Program-made: the position numbers and the translations under genes
From: UBA4246 sp045113695
GTDB taxonomy: Bacteria; Bacillota; Clostridia; Christensenellales; Aristaeellaceae
Length of the DNA stretch: 17,164 nt
Reading direction: 5' to 3'
Assembly: GCA_045113695.1 (NCBI GenBank)
Contig: JBGUJG010000006.1
Location: forward strand, 1 to 17,164
Part shown: positions 14,401 through 17,164 of the stretch, piece by piece
Position numbering within the stretch: the first letter of the stretch is position 1
Layout of the letters: every line of letters starts with the position of its first letter
The notes under the pieces: model-generated
Seen by the model: the letters and a program-made list of their open reading frames with translations, nothing else
Databases searched by the model: none
What the model was told of the DNA's origin: nothing

Positions 14401-15744
14401 TTCAAACAGAACAAAGCTGTCGGACCCGAAAGTGGAAGTGATCTGATCATAGGCATGATAGTAGAAATCATACTTTGCCTCAAAAAAACCATCATCACCA
14501 TCGTACCGGGCATAGTATTTTCCGTTAAAATAATGGCTTTCATTCCAGTTCGTTTTCCAGTCTTCATACAACTGATCATGGTTCGTTTCCAGCTCATTCT
14601 GCTTGTAAGCCTTTCTGAGCTCAACCCGGTACGTGATGTATGTCCGGGCTTCGGCCAGTGTCAGGCGAGAGTCTTCGGGTGTCTTGTCCCCTGTGAAGCT
14701 TCCTCCATACATTCCGTCCGGATAAGTGCATCCGAGCGCTTTGATCAGCTCGTACGTCATCAGCCCGTACGAATATCCTAATGACGATGTCAGTTCGGCA
14801 GAAGTCTGGTCTTTTGCGCAGGCCGTCAGCACACAGAATTTTTCCTGCCTCAGTTCGCCGGTTCTCAGCGTGATGCCTTCCGGGATGACAGACGATTCCG
14901 GTTGCAGAGTATATCCACTGAATGCGCTGATCACGGCGGCGTTAAATGCTGCCAGCGGATCCGCCGCCGAGCGGCCTTTCGCCAGAACCGGCGTACCGTC
15001 TTCCGCAATCATTGAACCGCCGTAACAGCAGTCCAGGAGAACGATTACTTTTCCCTTGGCGGCCTGGTTCAGCCTCTCGGCCAGATCCTGCGGAGCCACA
15101 TTGTGCCAGTTGTCCACACAGCTGAGATATCCTCCTGCCGAACCATGGCCGCTGTAATAGAACAGGCAGGTGTCATAAGGCCTTGAATCGCCGAAAGCAT
15201 TGTCGATCGCCGCCAGCAGGCCGCTGGCTGACAGATCTGTCAGACTGGTCACTTCCCAGGCGGGATTCAGGCCTGCCAGCGTCGGTTCAAATGCGTTGAC
15301 GTCAAAATGCGGCCCTTTCAGGTCCCCCGGATCCGTGATGTCCCCGTCCCCGTTATAGTCTCCGTTGCCGATCAGCAGCGCGATATATCTGGGCGTATGC
15401 TCAAAGCTCAGGCCTTCCGCGGCATCAAAAAACTCAGATGCGTATGTCCGATCCGGCCCGTACCCGCTCACCGGTCCGCACTGATCGAACGCGTCCGGCG
15501 CAATATAGGCAAGCGATTCCGGCAGATAGATGCGCGTGACGCTGCTGCCGGCGAAAGCCTTTGATTCAATCCTCGTTATTCCTTCCGGCAAAACGACCTC
15601 ATCCAGCGACGTATCTCCAAAGAAAGCTTCCTCTTCGATGTCCGTCAGACTGGCCGGCAGAATCAGTTCATTCGCTGAAGCACACAGCGTCATGGCAAGA
15701 AGTATGGCCGGAATCAGCGCAACCATCATCCGTTTTTTCATCAT
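14395..15744 (-). CDS. Exported caspase-fold (peptidase C14) protein with N-terminal BspA-type leucine-rich repeats
   Basis: 449 residues. A Sec signal peptide (1-24, cleavage after ASA) is followed by about three BspA/LRR_5 repeats (28-90, each with L-P-x-x-L/I-x-x-I...AF). A caspase-like domain starts at RYIALLIGNGDY (119-130). The catalytic His is in YYSGHGS (H200) and Cys in LLDCCYGG (C240, with D238 in the specificity pocket). CVLTACAKDQTSAE (304-317) matches the conserved C14 strand with the acidic AxxxDQxAxE pattern. Between the first strand and the His lies D-Y-N-G-D-G-D-I-T-D (129-138), like an EF-hand/dockerin calcium loop. The tail (390-449) is rich in Tyr/Phe/Asp. Caspase homologues cut after basic or acidic residues; the specificity is unknown. 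The first of two adjacent ATGs is reported; the second has better spacing to AAAGGA. It lies 30 bases downstream of glf. Confidence 0.87.
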   Translation of the reverse strand: MMKKRMMVALIPAILLAMTLCASANELILPASLTDIEEEAFFGDTSLDEVVLPEGITRIESKAFAGSSVTRIYLPESLAYIAPDAFDQCGPVSGYGPDRTYASEFFDAAEGLSFEHTPRYIALLIGNGDYNGDGDITDPGDLKGPHFDVNAFEPTLAGLNPAWEVTSLTDLSASGLLAAIDNAFGDSRPYDTCLFYYSGHGSAGGYLSCVDNWHNVAPQDLAERLNQAAKGKVIVLLDCCYGGSMIAEDGTPVLAKGRSAADPLAAFNAAVISAFSGYTLQPESSVIPEGITLRTGELRQEKFCVLTACAKDQTSAELTSSLGYSYGLMTYELIKALGCTYPDGMYGGSFTGDKTPEDSRLTLAEARTYITYRVELRKAYKQNELETNHDQLYEDWKTNWNESHYFNGKYYARYDGDDGFFEAKYDFYYHAYDQITSTFGSDSFVLFER

Positions 15745-15767
15745 TTCATCCTTTCAGGATAAGCCAG

Positions 15768-15782
15768 TGCCGTTCTACGGCA
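15768..15782 (-). other. Small hairpin at the glf stop codon
   Basis: TGCCGT/ACGGCA with a three-base loop covers the end of glf. No T-run follows, so it is more likely an intercistronic RNA structure than a terminator. Confidence 0.3.
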
Positions 15783-16890
15783 GTTTTCTCGCTATCTCCA
15801 GCGCAGCGTCAATCACCTGATCCATATCGTAATATTTATACTCGCCCAGCCGGCCGCCGAAAGTGACTCCGGCTTCCTTGTCCGCCAGTTCCCTGTATTG
15901 TGTGTAAAGGCGGCTGTTCTTTTCGTCATTGACAGGATAATACGGCTCGTCCCCCGGTTTCCATTCGGAGCTGTATTCCCGGCTGATCACGGTTTTCGGC
16001 AGATCATTTCCGTTTTCATCCTTCCCGAACTCGAACCATTTATGCTCGATAATCCGTGTCCAGGGCGTTTCGGCATCCGTGTAGTTGACAGCCGCGTTCC
16101 CCTGGAAATTCGGGATATCCAGTGTTTCCGTCTCAAACCGGACAGACCGGTATTCCAGATTCCCAAGGCAATCATTGAAATAGGCGTCAATCGGGCCGGT
16201 ATAGATGATATGTTCTGCGATGCTGTCCAATGCTTCTTTCTGCTTTAGATAGTCGACAGACAGCCGGACTTCGATGCCGTCCAGCATCTTCTCCACCATC
16301 GCCGTATAGCCGCCTATGGGAATTCCCTGATAGAGGGCATTGAAATAATTATTATCGAAAGTGAAGCGTACGGGAAGCCTTCTGATAATGAAGGACGGAA
16401 GTTCCCTGCAGGGTCTTCCCCACTGCTTCTGTGTGTATCCTTTGACAAGCTTTTCGTAAAGATCCGTGCCGATCAGAGAAATGGCCTGCTCTTCCAGATT
16501 CCTGGGCTCTGTGATCCCGGCAGCCTTCCTTTGATCATTGATCTTTGCTTTTGCTTCAGCAGGCGACACGACACCCCACATTCTGTTGAATGTATACATA
16601 TTAAATGGTAAGGAATACAATTCCCCTTTATAGTTCGCGACGGGAGAATTGGTAAAACGGTTGAACCTGGCAAAGCGCTGAACATACTGCCAGACTTTTT
16701 CGTTATTCGTGTGGAATATATGCGCGCCATAAACATGGACGTGAATACCTTCTGTTTTCCGGGTATATACATTCCCCGCAATGTGATCGCGTTTATCGAT
16801 CACAAGGACTTTTTTCCCGGCGTCTTTTAGTTCGCGTGCGCATACTGACCCATAAAGACCGGCGCCGACAATAAGATAATCGTACATCAT
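15775..16890 (-). CDS. glf: UDP-galactopyranose mutase
   Basis: 371-residue FAD enzyme that converts UDP-galactopyranose to UDP-galactofuranose for cell-surface polysaccharide. The FAD-binding motif GAGLYGS (9-15) is followed by VIDKRDHIAGN (30-40) and YGAHIFHT (54-61). Family active-site blocks are YTQKQWGRP (152-160, W157), IIRRLPVRFTFDN (168-180), PWTRIIEHKWF (276-286, R279), and GRLGEYKYYDMDQ (346-358, R347). Length matches the family. ATG 16888-16890 is chosen because AAAGGCG precedes it and Rossmann sequence starts at once; an in-frame ATG at 16983 would add 31 residues with no ribosome site. A promoter lies at 17019-17047. No other polysaccharide genes are beside it in this window. Confidence 0.95.
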   Translation of the reverse strand: MMYDYLIVGAGLYGSVCARELKDAGKKVLVIDKRDHIAGNVYTRKTEGIHVHVYGAHIFHTNNEKVWQYVQRFARFNRFTNSPVANYKGELYSLPFNMYTFNRMWGVVSPAEAKAKINDQRKAAGITEPRNLEEQAISLIGTDLYEKLVKGYTQKQWGRPCRELPSFIIRRLPVRFTFDNNYFNALYQGIPIGGYTAMVEKMLDGIEVRLSVDYLKQKEALDSIAEHIIYTGPIDAYFNDCLGNLEYRSVRFETETLDIPNFQGNAAVNYTDAETPWTRIIEHKWFEFGKDENGNDLPKTVISREYSSEWKPGDEPYYPVNDEKNSRLYTQYRELADKEAGVTFGGRLGEYKYYDMDQVIDAALEIARKLP

Positions 16891-16991
16891 TTCGCCTTTC
16901 GATTTGGTAAATGAAATCAGAATAAAAACCAGAATACAGAATTCCGAAAGCGTTTTCCGCAGTTTTTCGTACTTTTTCGTCATAGAAAGGA

Positions 16992-17036
16992 TACAGGTAA
17001 AAAAATACCCTTCAATTCATTATACGGATACCTGTA
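16992..17036 (-). repeat. Inverted repeat flanking the glf promoter start region
   Basis: TACAGGTA (16992-16999) and TACCTGTA (17029-17036) are perfect inverted arms 29 bases apart, one inside the promoter spacer and the other just after the likely transcription start. Such placement suits a repressor operator, but it could be chance or an RNA hairpin only in the part transcribed. Confidence 0.35.
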
Positions 17037-17047
17037 CATTCATGCAA
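17019..17047 (-). promoter_or_regulatory. Promoter of glf (and probably the caspase gene)
   Basis: On the minus strand TTGCAT (17042-17047), a 17-base spacer and a perfect TATAAT (17019-17024). Transcription would begin near 17012, giving a leader of about 120 bases. The gap 16891-17072 otherwise holds no gene I can support. Confidence 0.6.
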
Positions 17048-17072
17048 GATGTTTATTCTGTAAAAATTTATG

Positions 17073-17101
17073 AAAAAACACTCACCTTTTCAGATGAGTG
17101 T
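17073..17101 (-). terminator. Rho-independent terminator of the rRNA operon
   Basis: On the minus strand ACACTCATCT/AGGTGAGTGT pairs over ten positions (one G-U) with a short GAAA-type loop, then a run of T. It follows the 5S 3' end by about seven bases. Confidence 0.9.
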
Positions 17102-17108
17102 CTATTGG

Positions 17109-17164
17109 AATCCGGCAACGATCTACTCTCCCGGGCCGTCTCCAGCCAAGTACCATCGACGCTG
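17109..17164 (-). rRNA. rrf: 5S ribosomal RNA, 3' part only
   Basis: The minus strand reads GATGGTACTTGGCTGGAGAC followed by a GGGAGAGTAGATCGTTGCC-type ending, the well-known 3' half of bacterial 5S rRNA. About 56 of some 117 bases are inside the window; the 5' half lies beyond the right edge. The 3' end is placed by eye near GGATT. It is transcribed leftward and ends just before a strong terminator, so it is probably the last gene of a 16S-23S-5S operon off the right edge. Confidence 0.9.

Noticed and set aside
14395..16890. Caspase-based antiphage defence system
   Set aside because: Defence caspases are normally cytoplasmic and paired with sensors such as STAND, TPR or gasdermin genes. This one has a Sec signal peptide and neighbours a metabolic mutase, so a surface role is more likely.
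16891..16983. A 31-residue hydrophobic N-terminal extension of UDP-galactopyranose mutase
   Set aside because: No ribosome site precedes ATG 16983, whereas AAAGGCG precedes ATG 16890. The family is cytoplasmic and starts right at its FAD-binding strand.

Overview
The window looks like a chromosomal segment of a moderately GC-rich anaerobic Firmicute (Clostridia-type). The evidence is a single-chain pyruvate:ferredoxin oxidoreductase, NAD alanine dehydrogenase, Gram-positive-style strong GGAGG ribosome sites, sigma-A-like TTGACA/TATAAT promoters, and exported proteins with SH3b, BspA-type LRR and caspase domains. This placement is inference; no 16S sequence is visible. Twelve protein genes are supported, eleven on the minus strand and one (an esterase) on the plus strand. 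A partial 5S rRNA enters from the right edge.

Left part (1-3784): three consecutive hairpins at the very left edge may be the right end of an IS200/IS605-type element or just a terminator. Reading leftward from a promoter near 3780 is a compact run of five genes: two small proteins of unknown function with a 4-base overlap, an HD-domain phosphohydrolase, a beta-lactamase-fold serine hydrolase that touches it, and a PfkB/ribokinase-like sugar kinase. Centre-left (3785-8740): a plus-strand alpha/beta hydrolase sits behind a long structured leader. It converges on a minus-strand membrane acyltransferase that carries an extra extracytoplasmic domain. Upstream of that is a secreted SH3b-repeat protein with its own promoter and an unusual leader.

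Centre-right (8709-14330): a strongly expressed-looking PFOR gene has a near-consensus promoter, a strong RBS and a textbook terminator. Upstream are a six-helix Pr6Pr-type membrane protein and alanine dehydrogenase. PFOR and alanine dehydrogenase both act at the pyruvate node: PFOR converts pyruvate to acetyl-CoA, CO2 and reduced ferredoxin, while Ald interconverts pyruvate plus ammonia with alanine.

Right part (14360-17164): UDP-galactopyranose mutase and a secreted LRR/caspase-fold protease lie 30 bases apart and are probably co-transcribed from a promoter just downstream of an rRNA operon. The operon's 5S 3' end and rho-independent terminator are visible. The most unusual protein is the exported caspase homologue, which has a calcium-loop-like insertion right after its first core strand. 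I do not see a CRISPR array, a prophage, a defence island or any clear multi-gene novel system.
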